Source: Agrypnia vestita (lineage: Eukaryota > Arthropoda > Insecta > Trichoptera > Phryganeidae). Taken from it: a stretch of 64,000 bases of DNA. A program made the translations under genes and the position numbers. This document shows positions 49,410-60,726 of this stretch, piece by piece; within the stretch, counting starts at the first letter, position 1, and each line of letters opens with the position of its first letter. Location: the NCBI GenBank assembly GCA_016648135.1, contig JADDOH010008000.1, positions 16,244-80,243 on the forward strand, written 5' to 3'. The notes under the pieces were generated by a model. The model was not told the DNA's origin. It saw nothing but the letters and a program-made list of their open reading frames with translations, and did not search any database.

Positions 49410-50211
49410 TAGCGATGGGCGTTGAATGGACGGACTAGTTGAAATCAACCGTTGACGTTTCATCGACGCGTCGACGGTTTACGTTTATCGCATGGAATAG
49501 TTGAATTCGTAGACGTAAACGACTGTAGACGACTAAACGAATAATCCTTCGTTCGTAATTCAACGTAGTCCAAGTAACGAGCTAGAGCAAGACAAAACGT
49601 CTCCGTTGATTTCTCTCTCATCTCTCGCTGTCGACTTGTAAACGGCTCGACGGGTAACCTAATTTCAACTCGAAAGTACACCACCATAGAGTGCAGATCT
49701 GTGTATACGATAATATGACAGACACTTGAAAATTGAATGCGCGCTTAGGGTGAGATAAGCTTAATAAGCTATTATTTTTTAGTTGCATTGTGCGACGTTT
49801 CGGTAAATTTCCAATTTTACGCAGTATAAAACAAAACTATTCTGTTTAATTATTTTACACTTTATTTTCTATTGTATAGATACATCATTGAAAAAAATAC
49901 GCCTTTGGATAATTTAAATTTATCTCATAGAATTAGGAATTTACTTGAAACAACTCCACTCGTTTGAAAAAAATATCAGCTTTTATCTACTCAATTATTT
50001 TTGAAAGGGCTGCAAATTTTCTAGGTTATCTATGGGTTAACCAAATTTGATATTTTTATTTACGTTAGCATTTTTTATACGATGAAACTATTATTTATTA
50101 ATTAACAGTCGAAAAGGCCGGCTAGATATTTTTCTAAGATCAATATTTTATTCGATCGATCTCGACTTCTTAAATTTACCTATCGTTTCGTTGACGATAA
50201 ATACGTCGATG
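49410..50211. mobile_element. hAT-type MITE TAGGGATGGG family, right-truncated
   Basis: TAGCGATGGGCGTTGAATGG on the left as in 45487. The right end stops after AATACGTCGATGACC, lacking the last bases. Confidence 0.7.
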
Positions 50212-50369
50212 ACCAGAGTTGCCAACGTAGGCGATTTTTCGCCATTTAGGCTACTCAGAACGAGAATCGGCGACGAAAAAATATAAAAGGCGAATGGTTG
50301 CCGATTAGGCTACTTCAGAGACAAGTTATTTAAATCAGCCGAATCGCAAATAGTAATTGAGAAAAAAAA

Positions 50370-50472
50370 TACAATACGATGCCTATCATTACCTTTAAGT
50401 AATGCTGTTATTGAAAGAATTTTCAGCGTAATGGGGACAATTAAAACAAAATTAAGGAATCGCCATTCTTAG
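50370..50472 (+). pseudogene. hAT transposase C-terminal fragment
   Basis: The frame reads RCLSLPLSNAVIERIFSVMG and TIKTKLRNRHS, the hAT dimerisation region (LP.SNA.VERIFS...). The rest of the transposase is absent. Confidence 0.75.
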
Positions 50473-50479
50473 AATTCGT

Positions 50480-50610
50480 ACCTATATAAATGTAAGAGGT
50501 ATGCGTTACAACAACGCGCTGCGGCTACCATGGGCCGCGCAGCGGCCCATACAGCCGCCCGCAGGGCCTAGGAGCAAGCAATGGGCGATAGCCGATAGCT
50601 TAACTGCTAG
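50480..50610 (+). mobile_element. Helitron-like 3' end
   Basis: GGGCGATAGCCGATAGCTTA then ACTGCTAG/T at 50607-50611, after a GC-rich inverted stretch (GGGCCGCGCAGCGGCCC). Same terminus as at 54787 and 32000. Confidence 0.5.
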
Positions 50611-51189
50611 TGAATCCAAAAATATCTCACTAAATTGTACTTACATTTTTATATATAACATATATTTTGTGTTCCCAATTATTTTATGTATACCAAACTA
50701 CTATAACTTTTAACGCGCGTACATAAGTTGACGTATCCACTTTTTTTCACAATTAATCATTTACTTGTCACGGCTACATATACACGGCTGGTACAGTTGC
50801 CGACAAACTTCTTGAAATTTTTTGGCGTAGTGGGGGAATGCGCAGAAGACAAAATTTGGGTTTTGTTGGTGGAATGGTACACGCGCAAACTTCCCCCCAC
50901 TACCAGTGTTTTATTGTGCAAAAAATGGATAAAACCAGTGTTCAATTTGGTTGCATTCCTTAAACATTTCTGTTATCTAATCTCGCATCCTGTTAAGATT
51001 AATAAATTTACAAGAGGTAAAAGGTAAAATTACTAAATCTTGTGCGTTTTTCCGATAAATGACAAAACTTTTACGTTTTAATAAAACTTAATTATGAGGA
51101 ACATTCGAAAATTTTATTTTTAAGATGATTTTTTAGGTCAGTATTAACCTTTTTTTAAATACTTTTTTCAGATCAACTTTCTTCCATTC

Positions 51190-51770
51190 AAAGAATGATC
51201 GTATAAATGGATCTCAAAATTGATGACTTATGTCAATTAATGGATAGAATGGGCCTTTCGCCTAAGTTGATTGGCACTACTGAAAATATTCAAAAAATTT
51301 TACCTCTTGATAACCGAGAGGCAGTAGACAGTTTTGAAAAACAATGGAAAATACTACTGTTATGAATGAATTCGTAAGTATGCATAAAATATTAGAAAAT
51401 AAATTTTGCAACGTAATATGCATAATTTATATTTCAATTGTATTCATATTTTTTTATTGATATTCTTATATACATTATTTAATTTCATGATTTTGATTAT
51501 TTAATAAATTTATTTTTAAACGCAAAATTATCTATTGTTTTTCAGCTCGCTTATACTGATAAAATTGGTGGGAATACAGTTGAAGACAATGTTAGAAATA
51601 TTTTTAGCAAAGGAATTTGCGAAAAACCATACATGGGTTGGAAGAAAAGATCGATTTTCTATTTCTGATCTGAAAATGATCAAAATTATAAAAGGTAGCA
51701 GTAAAATTTTGTTTATTAAAAAAATCTCTTTTGCGATCGTAGAAATGATTTTAATTCGACTTTAATTGAT
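51190..51770 (+). pseudogene. DUF4806-like protein relic, two exons
   Basis: Exon-like part 51209-51374 reads LCQLMDRMGLSPKLIGT and ILPLDNREAVDSFEKQWKIL. After an intron with TTTTTCAG, 51546 onward reads DKIGGNTVEDNVRNIF and, one frame on, LAKEFAKNHTWVGRKDRFSI with SDLKMIKIIK. IGG..V.dn and W.GRK are marks of the DUF4806 domain found in many insect transposon-associated proteins. A stop and a frameshift make it inactive. Confidence 0.55.
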
Positions 51771-51799
51771 ATTATTTCAGATAAGATGTTAAGTGAGTG

Positions 51800-52515
51800 C
51801 TGGATTCCACGATCACAATTTTGAACATGAAGGAAAAGTTTGGTTTCGATTTGGAAACCAAAAATTCAGCCGAGAAGGAAAGAAGAAAAATCTTCTGATC
51901 CTACATTTTGAACAAACTCGTTTAATATTTCTTCACGCAAGTCCGGATCTTTATTTGCAGTATGGAGATGTTCATAGAATTTTTCTATTGTTTTTGTTTT
52001 ATTCCTTGTTTCGTACAGTTTTGCCATTTGCATTTGAAATAATAGGTTTGAGTTTAGTTTTTTAAGAATCTTTAAGAAATAAGAAAAAATATATTTTTGT
52101 TTTCTTCTATGGTTTCAAATCTGTATTAAACTTATGTTTTTTAAAGTCTTTCTTTGTTCAATTAATTTAATTCTTTCATTTGATATAACTTTTCATATGT
52201 ATTCTTTATAAAAGTGTGTAGGTATGCTCTCCACTATCTTTTGTCATTTAATACATTCGATTCCATTTTTCTTAGATCTTCCGCACTTCCTTGTTTGTTT
52301 TGCAGTGTATTATTTATAATGTTTTTGTTCCGAAATCAATTAGTAATGTTACTACTTTAAGCTTTAAGACTAATTTATTATTTTTTAATTAATATATAAG
52401 TTATGTACAAAAAAATGGTTATGTTAGTTTGTTTACATTCTTATTAAATAAAATATATTAATTTAAATAAAGGAGAGTTTTATTTTTATGTGCTTTTTTA
52501 AGCAAAAGAAAACCT
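51800..52515. other. Intergenic, nothing recognised
   Basis: AT-rich with small ORFs. WFRFGNQKFSREGKKK (51840) may continue the preceding relic. Confidence 0.3.
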
Positions 52516-52769
52516 CTATACAGGGTATCTTATAACTAGTAACGAAAACTTTACAGGTGGATTCCTGGATTCCAGCAACCATGACCTAGTATTAATAGTT
52601 ATGGAGATATGCAATATGAAAGTTTGCATTTTTTTTTCAATACTTCTAACTTATTTCCAGCAAAAAAGTAAGCTATCATAACAGTAACCTATTTATAATA
52701 TTGACAATGAAAAATCTATTTTCAATTTTTGCAAGGTTTTTACGATTTTCTTCGATTTGTATTAAAGAT

Positions 52770-53530
52770 TAGAGAGATGCATCGAAATTCGTTTCACATT
52801 CGGTTTAGCCGAACTTCGGCAACTTTTACCGAACTTCGTCTTCGGCCGAATTTCGTTTAAATCCACCAAACTTCAGTAGCTTATTAATTAACTAGCTTTT
52901 GATAGCGACTTCGTTCGCGGAGACTTCGGTGTCATCCTACAGAAACCTATTATTGGGATAAAATGTATTCTTTGTGCTTTTACAGACAGTTATCTATCTC
53001 TGTGCCAAATTTCATCCAGATCCGTTTAGTCGTTCTGGCGTGATTGAGTAACAAACATCCATCCAACCATCTAAACTTTCACATTTGTAAATATTAAATA
53101 AGTAGGATTCAACAAAGAAACGGAAAAGTGTAAAGAAATTTAATTTAAAATGAAATCTAGACAAAATGTTGATTTATAAGTAAATAGGTAACGCGTGAAT
53201 GGATAATGTTTTTTATTCTCTAGAAAAGAAACCATATCAAATATCAACAATATATATGCTTTAATAAAATAAAATAATCAATTTTAATATATAATATTCT
53301 ATAACAACTGTCCAGAACTACGTTGTGCCGCTTAATTAATTTAAAAACACAGATTAAATAAACAATTACACTTGTTTTCGTGATGTCGATCTGACCTGTT
53401 CATTGAGCAAAAGCGCGCGAAATTCAACCGAATTTCGGTCGAACTTCCGCCGGATTTCGGCTTCGGCACATATTCAAACCGAAAATTTGGCCGAATTCGA
53501 TATTCGGCAGAACCCACATTCGGTGCAATG
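52770..53530. mobile_element. hAT-type MITE (GATGCACCGAA family) carrying a Helitron
   Basis: Ends TAGAGAGATGCATCGAAATT and ATTCGGTGCAATGA with many CCGAA/TTCGG words. Second copy at 62406-63104. Both contain the same small Helitron at the same place. Confidence 0.65.
52917..53108 (-). mobile_element. Small non-autonomous Helitron
   Basis: On the minus strand it begins TCCTACTTATTTAATATTTA and ends GCGAACGAAGTCGCTATCAA then AAGCTAG before T. Hairpin GCGA/TCGC and CTAG-T are canonical. Confidence 0.75.
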
Positions 53531-53559
53531 AATTTTTGTCATAATCAATATGAGTTACT

Positions 53560-54040
53560 GTTATTTATTTATTTATTTATTTAATTAATACACAGTACAA
53601 CGTACCATTAAAGAAACAATATATATAAACATGTTTAGATTGATAGGTAATAATGAAAAAAGGAGATAAGGTATAATTCTATCAAAAACAATTAATAAAG
53701 TGATATATAAAGAAAAATAAAACATTACTTAACATAAAGTATAACAAAATTACATCAAATGAAATAATAGTTATCAAATCAAATATGAAAGTCAACAATC
53801 AATAAAACTACAACAAATTAAAATAATTATGTCTGAAATTCAAGAAGCAACAAAATGAAATAATTGTAAACAAATCAAATCTAAAAATCAAGAAGCAATA
53901 AAAATGACAGTAAAATAAAATGAAATGTAAAATTCAAAAATCTAAAAACAAGAGATAGACATGACATCAATAACCAATTACAAACGACCGAATTCGTCCA
54001 GAAGAGCTTTCTTGTAGACGGCTAGTGTTTCCGAAAAAAC
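53560..54040 (-). repeat. Retroelement 3' tail, A/T-rich
   Basis: (TTTA)n at 53562-53584 with the body to the right rich in ATCAAATC and TAAAAT, no ORF. Similar tail at 25309. Confidence 0.4.
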
Positions 54041-54181
54041 ATCCGATGTTATGCTAATAGTTACACACTTTTCGCAGTTAGTAAGTCAGAAGTACTGAAA
54101 AAAAATGCAAACTTTGATATTGCATATTTTCATAACTATTGATATTACGTCATGGTTGCTTGAACATTTTCGACTCACTAT

Positions 54182-54312
54182 ACATCACATTTGTTACACA
54201 CATTTTTTACACACTGTTGTTACATCAATGTTATATTACTGTTACATCACTGTTACATAACAGTTACATAAAAGTAACATAACAGAAACATCACAATGTT
54301 ATCTCACATAGT
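54182..54312. repeat. Degenerate TGTTACATCAC minisatellite
   Basis: About ten imperfect units of GTTACATCACT/TGTTACATAAC. Confidence 0.65.
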
Positions 54313-54659
54313 TACGAAAATGAGTGAGAAATTGTGAGTCACATGCGAGTTCTTAGTGACTACTATGTTACATAACACGTTATTTTCAGTTTGGTATCAT
54401 TAACATAACTGTCCTCGCTGGGCACGTATTTGAAATCGCTTGTACATAGCCCCCAGACCCATGTTAAGTATCGCGATGCAACCATGCCGTAAAACCGCTC
54501 TGTAGTTTGGTAAATGCTTACTCAATGTATGTGAAAATTATAAAAAAGTTATATATATAACAATGAAAAAAACGCAGGGGCCCCTTCACTGGTTCTAACT
54601 GAGGGCCCCCAAGGGTGCTAGTTCGCCCCTGAACGTTATTGTCATCAAGAGAGGGCAAG

Positions 54660-54790
54660 GCAGAATTCCAATAAAGGTACAGGGATCAAAGGCGACAAAC
54701 TTTAAAAGTACTAGAAATAGAAAATCAGAAACTAGCAGAGTAGAACTAGCAGTCAGTAAAATCGGCGATAGTCGATTGCTTAACTGCTAG
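54660..54790 (+). mobile_element. Helitron-like 3' end
   Basis: ATCGGCGATAGTCGATTGCT then TAACTGCTAG/T at 54787-54791. ACTAGCAGT 45 bases before forms an inverted match. Confidence 0.5.
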
Positions 54791-55134
54791 TAAATAATTA
54801 TTTTTCATATAATGTTGTATTGGCAACATTATCGGAATTGAAAAAAAGATTTTTTTTACTTAAACGTTAAAAAAATATTGCATTTCGACACTTATGATAA
54901 ACTAATATGAATGTGTGTGTGTGTTTTTTTTTAATATACGTATGGTTTCGTGGTTTTTTCGTAAAAAGAAAAATCGCAAAAATTCAGAAAATCTTGGGCC
55001 TTTTGTACACGTTAATTTGGAATTTTGGTGGCCATCAACAGGTTGCGAAATCTGTCAAAGAATTCTGAGCGGAAAATTTAGATTAATCTCTCGGTCAGAG
55101 ACGCGCATGCGCATTGCGCGATGTAATTGAAATA

Positions 55135-55640
55135 TGTCAATAAAATACATTTTTTTAATTTTTCAGTATTTTACATACAATGTGTTGAAATGTACAATAT
55201 TATGTAGTGTGACACAGGCTTTTCTGACGATCGACTGATCTTACAGTATATTTACTTAGACCTCGAACAATACTTTTTTGTCAGAAGAAATTGATTTTTC
55301 CGCAACTCTAAATGAATTTTACCGTAGGACATTGTCGAAAATATTTTTTTTCAAGGTTTCTATTTCACTCGGGTTTTGATAATTTTACATTTATATCGAT
55401 GAAAGGTGCGTAGGTGATGCATCTGGAATAGTGTTTCTTGGACTGCGGATAGGGTCAGCCATTACCAGAGCAATGGCTCCTCAGACCACTTTTTAATCAG
55501 TCGAAGAGCACTATAAAAATCAGAAATATATTTGTCATTATAGCCAAACAAAATATCAAGTTACGATAAACGGTACTAGGTACCAGATTCGGTAATTGCT
55601 ATATTGTAGGAGACCGGGATTATGCCCTCAAACCATATTT
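55135..55640. other. Intergenic, nothing recognised
   Basis: AT-rich, no recognisable ORF or repeat. Confidence 0.35.
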
Positions 55641-55812
55641 ACAGCAATTTTTAATTCTACAACGTGCCTGAAGGCCCAATTAATTGCACTCTGCAAGAAC
55701 ACCTAGATTTTAAAGAAATCAGAAAAATGTATTGCGACCTCACCGGGAATCGAACCCGGAATTTTCAGTATGCAGACCCAGTGACATGGCCAGTGGACTA
55801 CGAACTTCGATG
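55640..55812 (-). repeat. tRNA-derived SINE
   Basis: The minus strand reads GTCCACTGGCCATGTCACTG as an A-box region and CCGGGTTCGATTCCCGG, a perfect T arm, followed by a SINE body (GATTTCTTTAAAATCTAGGT). Body and tail rule out a tRNA gene. Confidence 0.65.
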
Positions 55813-55837
55813 TTATTTACCAATGTTGTCGCATGGT

Positions 55838-55925
55838 TTGGTCATGTGGAACTGATGAGCAAGGAAAGGATGGTAAGGAAAATTGTTTGTAGAAAGCAGC
55901 AGAAACAGAGGGCATCCGCGGAATA
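55838..55925 (+). pseudogene. LINE RT C-terminal fragment
   Basis: AWFGHVELMSKERMVRKIVC matches the WFGH..RM...R.VK motif near the end of RTE-like proteins. A PLE follows at once. Confidence 0.6.
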
Positions 55926-55955
55926 ATAGTAATAAAACAATATATTCGATAAAAA

Positions 55956-56390
55956 TATCCTTAGGTTTTCACGGTCGTTCAGAATTTTCTGTGTATAGAT
56001 TTCTGGGATATTCTGCCGTGTACATATGACCTCTCTGGCCAACGTTTCGGATCCCATTGCAGGGTCCATCATCAGGGCTGATGTGATGAGTGTGTGTTGA
56101 AGGGTAGGTTAAGTATTGCCTTGCAATACCGTACCGAAGTCAGGGTGTCTCCAAGTTTGTGTTATGTTAAGTACTGGATTGCAGTACCTTGTCGAAAGCA
56201 GGGTGTGTGTGCCTTGATGTAGTGTGTTGTGTATCTACTAACGGATGTCGGACTCTGCAGATCGTCGATTTGATTTCTCCTGCAGCGCTGGATACCACGA
56301 GTATTTAACTTAAGACCGTCATTCCGATTAATGTTTACCGGGTGCTTGTATATTTCAATTGCTTCTTTGACCAGGCGCGTGTGGTGAAAA
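55956..56390 (-). mobile_element. Penelope-like element, heavily truncated
   Basis: Same 3' region as the 20224 copy: hammerhead motif, then end at AAAACCTAAGGATA. Coding is limited to the EAIEIYK-region (56380-56280). At 56390 the sequence turns back on itself. Confidence 0.8.
56037..56083 (-). ncRNA. Hammerhead-ribozyme-like motif in PLE
   Basis: CTGATGA (56075-56069), stem II GGACCC/GGGATCC, GAAA (56048-56045), CG, UU, GGC with GCC. Same as 20307-20353. Confidence 0.65.
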
Positions 56391-56689
56391 GCCCAAAAGT
56401 CACCACATGCATTTAGGCGGGAACAAAGTCACAAAGCATTATATTCGTTGCGTAATGCGGCCCACTTTCATCTTCATGTAGACATCCTCACTTCTTATTA
56501 GTAAAACAGTATTGTTGATAATATGAACCATATATGAACGTCATGTGTCGAAGAATTTGCGTCTGTCAAATAAAATTTAAATGACGTGATGCCACACGCA
56601 AAATTATTTTGGCGTACATTTGTCTAAAATTTTTGGTTTACATAATTGCTACCCCTAATCCAATATTTGTCGTGAAACAACTGTGTCTG

Positions 56690-56775
56690 TGTGATTTCGA
56701 GTAACCTTGAGGTTAAACTCGATTTAACCCAGGATTTACGCTTACTTTGATCCAACTTGAAACAACCGGGCATTA
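56690..56775. repeat. Partial GGCCCGGTTGTTTC MITE
   Basis: Right half only: CGCTTACTTTGATCCAACTT and GAAACAACCGGGC. Confidence 0.6.
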
Positions 56776-56805
56776 GTCAACCTGCGCCAAAATCCCCAAT
56801 ACAGA

Positions 56806-57075
56806 TTGGGCCAACCTCAGCCAATGTGTACAGGGCCCTTAAGAATTAGAATATAATGCCTGCGTGCTATGAGGCGGCATCTTACAAAACAAGACATATT
56901 CGGTTTCCATATATTCACCCCGAATGTAAAGCATGCATCTGTTAAGTGAGAATGGGACGAAAATATGTCCAAGAGACTTTGCATTTCTTCTCTCACTTGT
57001 TGCATCGTATATTACCAACATCAATCTGAAGGGTCCTGTGCACATTGGCTGAGGTTGGTCCAATGTGTACAGGAG
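56806..57075. repeat. Small TIR element
   Basis: GGGCCAACCTCAGCCAATGT with GTACAGGGCCCTT on the left is complementary to 57030-57063. One arm recurs at 63450-63490. Confidence 0.6.
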
Positions 57076-57077
57076 GT

Positions 57078-57370
57078 TTTGGCGAAGTTGTCGATTTTTC
57101 GAGCACACATCAAAGGAATCATGACGTCGCTCGGCCGGCGGGGATCACAAATTGGCCGTTATTTAGTTCGTTGTATCTATGTTGACGTACAACCCACTGG
57201 CCGGATTGTACGTCTACCGTGTTTCTGAAATGTCGCTATCGTGGAGCAATAAAGGGACCTTCGAGTTTATTAAATTATTATTATTATTATTATGGACAGA
57301 AATGAATTATGAAAACAATGATTTTGACTTTGATTTAGTCACAACTAAAATTATCAATATTTTATTTATT
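57078..57370 (+). repeat. Repeat segment X, copy 1
   Basis: Matches the complement of 63110-63425: GCGAAGTTGT, CACACATCAAAG, GTACAACCC..GGCCGG, (ATT)n with GGACAGAAAT and AGTCACAACTAAAATTAT. The segment resumes at 57736 after the SINE pair (TTGATTCGTCAACCGATTGA). Confidence 0.6.
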
Positions 57371-57384
57371 CAAGAACACTTCAT

Positions 57385-57735
57385 ATTTGTGAAGTTGTAA
57401 TTTTTCAGAACAAAGTTCTGTGAAATTTTTAAAAACAAATTAATTAATCAATTAGAAAGACATACAGAAAAATCTAATTCACGAAAAATATTAGGTTACT
57501 ACTGGGATTCGAACCCAGATCACCTAATAAAATTAATCAATTATAAAAATAAGAACTACATATAAGGTCGATATATTCACGGAAACATAGACGGTTGCTA
57601 TAGCTCAGTGGTCAGGGCACCAGCCCCGGAAAGGAGGTGACCTGGGTTCGAATCCCAGTACTAACCTAATATTTTTTCGTGAGTTAGATTTTTCTGTATG
57701 TCTTTCTAATTGATTAATTAATTTGGTTTTATCAA
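57385..57735 (+). mobile_element. Head-to-head tRNA-SINE pair
   Basis: The plus-strand SINE (57560-57735) has a tRNA-like head: ATAGCTCAGTGGTCAGGGC as A box and D arm, CTGGGTTCGAATCCCAG as a perfect T arm, and partly pairing ends (GGTT with AACC). A minus-strand copy (57385-57530), cut within its head, faces it. Shared tail TTCTGTATGTCTTTCTAATT. Confidence 0.75.
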
Positions 57736-57950
57736 TATTTTTTGTTTGATTCGTCAACCGATTGACATATTAAATATGAGTTATTTTTTATTTTACCCTA
57801 GCTATTTATACCCGGCGTTGTACGGGTTAAGGATTTAGTTGAAAATAAGTCTGTGGAGGGAAAACAATGATTCCATTGTTTTACAAAGCCTCTAATAAAA
57901 ACAATATTTCCGTTTAATTAGTGCTGGGATGGATGGAATATTCAGGAGGA

Positions 57951-58745
57951 AAATGTGGCCTATGTTATCAGCTGGATCCAGAGAATAAGTTTGCGAAATT
58001 TTGGTCAGATCGAACAAACGGTGTTGATTTGTACAGAAAATATATTAGAGGAGGAAGTGAGGTAAAGGGAGAGAGGAGAAATGTCACCTATGTTATCGGC
58101 CGGGTCCTAAAGATTAAGTATGCAAATTTGAGTCCAATCGGTGAACTATACATGGAAAATAAATCAGGTGGAAGGGGATGGGTAAAATAGGAGGGGAGAA
58201 ATGTCGCTTATTTAATCCGCCGAGATTTGAATAATAAGTTTGCAAAATTTGACTCAGATCGGTCGAACGATACAGATCTACATGGAAAATTTATCAGGGG
58301 AAGGGGGTAAGGTAATGGGAGAGGTGAAATGTCACTTATGTTATCTAATGGGGCCTAAATAATAAATATACAAAATTTGAGTCAGATCAGTCGAACGGTA
58401 CAGATTTACATGGAAAATATATCAGAGGGTGGCGATAAGGGGGAGGAGGGAAATGTCACTTTTGTTATTTGCCGGGCCCTTATAATAATTATGCAAAATT
58501 TGAGTCAGATCGGTCGTACGATACAGATTTGCATGGAAAATATGTCAGGCGGACGGGAAGGGATAAAGAGAAGAAAATGTCATTTGTGTAATCCGCCGGG
58601 GCCTGTAAAATAAGTGTGTAAAATTTGAGTCAGATCGGCCGAACGGTACAGATTTGCATGGAAAATATATCACTTGAATGGGGAGGGGGGAAATGTCGCC
58701 TATGTTACCCGCCGGCTCCTAAAGAATATGTATGCAAAATTCTAC
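57951..58745. repeat. Tandem repeat, seven units of 116-128 bases
   Basis: Units begin AAATGTCACCTATGTTATC at 57951, 58079, 58199, 58327, 58451, 58574 and 58691, and contain AATTTGAGTCAGATCGGTCG and GATTTACATGGAAAATATAT. ORFs across it are repeat artefacts. Confidence 0.85.
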
Positions 58746-59559
58746 ATTTTTTCTACATTTTAGGTTGATATGATAGATATCAATGGGACCAGTGAAACAC
58801 GATACTGCTGAAATCCTAGCCTGTTTATTAACAAAATCAATTACACAGAACAAATAAAATAAGATCAAGTAAGGTGATGATCTTGTCCAGTGTGGGTGCG
58901 TGGCTGTCTTCTGAAGATCTCCGTCGAATAATCTTGAAGATAGTTCAAGAAATTGAAGTTCTCCGGCGACAGCTCAATCAGATGTCTGTAGGTGATAGGT
59001 ATCGAAGTTGGTATTCCGAAGATTGGAAATACTCGATGATCTCCGTCGATAGATCTCGAAGTTGGTTGGAGAAGTTGAAGTTCCGTGATGTCAGCTCAAT
59101 CAGATATAATTGGGTAGTAGGTACTGAAGTTGTATTTCCGAAAATTGGAAATACCCGATGACCTCCGTCGATGGATCTCGAAGTTGGTTGGAGAAGTTGA
59201 AGTTCTGCGACGTCAGCTCGATCAGATATAATGGAGTAGTAGGTACTGAAGTTGGTATTTCCGAAAATTGGAAATACTCGATGCTCTCCGTTAATGGATC
59301 TCGAAGTTGGTTGGCGAAGTTGAAGTTCTGTGGCTTCAGCTCAATCAGATATCAGTAAGTGGTAACTACTGAAGCTCATAATTCCGTCCGTCGGAATTGA
59401 GTAGTGGTTCTTCGTTGATAATTCTCGAAGCCTGCTCGAGAAGATGTAGCTCTGCGGCGTCAGCCCAATCAGATATTAGTATTAGGTCCTTACATATGAA
59501 ATTGGCCTTTAGTATGGGAGGAACATAAAGCCGATTTTTTAAAATTATAATATATTTAT

Positions 59560-60726
59560 TTAATCAAAGTATGTACCATTGCTATCTATGCTCTTTTGCC
59601 ATCTCATAGGTAGTTCATCGATCCCTTTACTGAAAAAACCATTCGGACGGGAATCAATAAAATCTTTGAAGGCGGTTTGGACTGCCCCATCGGAGTTGAA
59701 TTTTTTCCTTTGCAAGAAGTTATCCAAATTTCGAAAAAAATGGTAATCTGTTGGGGCAAGGTCCGGAGAGTACGGTGGATGTCTTAGGCCCGGTTGTTTC
59801 AAGTTCGATCAAAGTAAGCGGTCGATTAAAGCATAGATTTTTACGAAAACGGATCGTGTGATTGGTGGAGAACGTAAAAATCTATGCTTTAAAAGAACGC
59901 TTACTTTAATCCAATTTGAAACAACTGGCCCTTAGACATTCCAATTGAAGCTCCTCTAATTTGGTAGCCGTCTGTTGTGCAGTGTGTGGTCTAGCGTTAT
60001 CATGAAGCAGCAGTGGCCTAGAGCGATTAACCAGCCTCGGTTGTTTAGCAGCTAGCTTTTCCATCATGGTTTGCAGTTGCTGACAATAGACATCTGCCGT
60101 AATCGTCTGGCCAGATTTAAGAAAGCTGTAGTGAACGACACCAGCACTAGTCCACCAAACGCTCACAAGTAACTTTTTGGAGTCAATTTTCGCTTGGGGC
60201 ATGGTTTGGCTGGTTCGGCAGGGTTCAGCCATTGCGATGAGCGCTTCCGATTATCGTACAGGATCCACTTTTCATCACAGGTAATGATTCGATTTAAAAT
60301 CCCTTCATTATTGTGCCGGTTGAGTAATGCAACGCAGCAGTCAACGCGCGTTTGTTGATTTGCTTCACTCAATTCGTGAGGTACCCACCTTTCAAGCTTT
60401 TTCACCTTACCAATTTGCTTCAAGTGGATTAAAACAGTTTTATCACTAACACCGCAGCCTGCAGCTAACTCGGATGTGGTTTGCGATGGATCCGCTTCCA
60501 CAATAGCCTTCAATTCTTCATTATCAACTTTGGTCTCCGGCCGTCCACGGGGCTTGTTCTGCAGGTCGAAATTTCCAGAACGAAAACGTTGGAACCAAAA
60601 ACGCACTGTGTTTTCTTTTGCGGCACCGTCGCCATACACATCATTAATCCTTCGAGCCGTTTCTGCAGCACTGGTGCCACGGTGGAACTCGTACTCGTAA
60701 ATAACGCGATATTTCAAGTTTTTCAT
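59560..60726 (-). pseudogene. mariner transposase, inactivated (copy B)
   Basis: Met at 60726 ([20 protein letters not shown]), intact helix-turn-helix region without the stops of copy A, TCDEKW, HDNARPH and [12 protein letters not shown] all present. Lesions: one A lost in a run near 60175 and the MITE 59787-59931 within the LRHPPYSPD region. Copies A and B thus carry different defects. Confidence 0.9.
59787..59931. mobile_element. GGCCCGGTTGTTTC MITE inside mariner
   Basis: 145 bases with inverted ends GGCCCGGTTGTTTCAAGTTC and AATTTGAAACAACTGGCCC, flanked by TTA. Mariner copy A has the uninterrupted sequence with a single TTA, which proves the duplication. Confidence 0.95.

Larger units (their letters stand above)
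52519..54181. repeat. Foldback element with nested insertions
   Basis: The left arm (CAGCAACCATGACCTAGTAT to TTTGCATTTTTTTTT, 52575-52650) is complementary to 54090-54165. It contains the hAT MITE 52770-53530 and a (TTTA)n retro-tail at 53560. Family relation to 4426. Confidence 0.55.

Noticed and set aside
57597..57671. Apparent tRNA gene with A box, perfect T arm and partly pairing ends
   Set aside because: The anticodon arm does not fold well and the sequence is followed by the SINE body shared with 30610 and 31070, so it is a SINE head.
57921..59358. Several ORFs of 60-95 codons
   Set aside because: They follow the tandem-repeat period and have no codon bias or homology; repeat artefacts.
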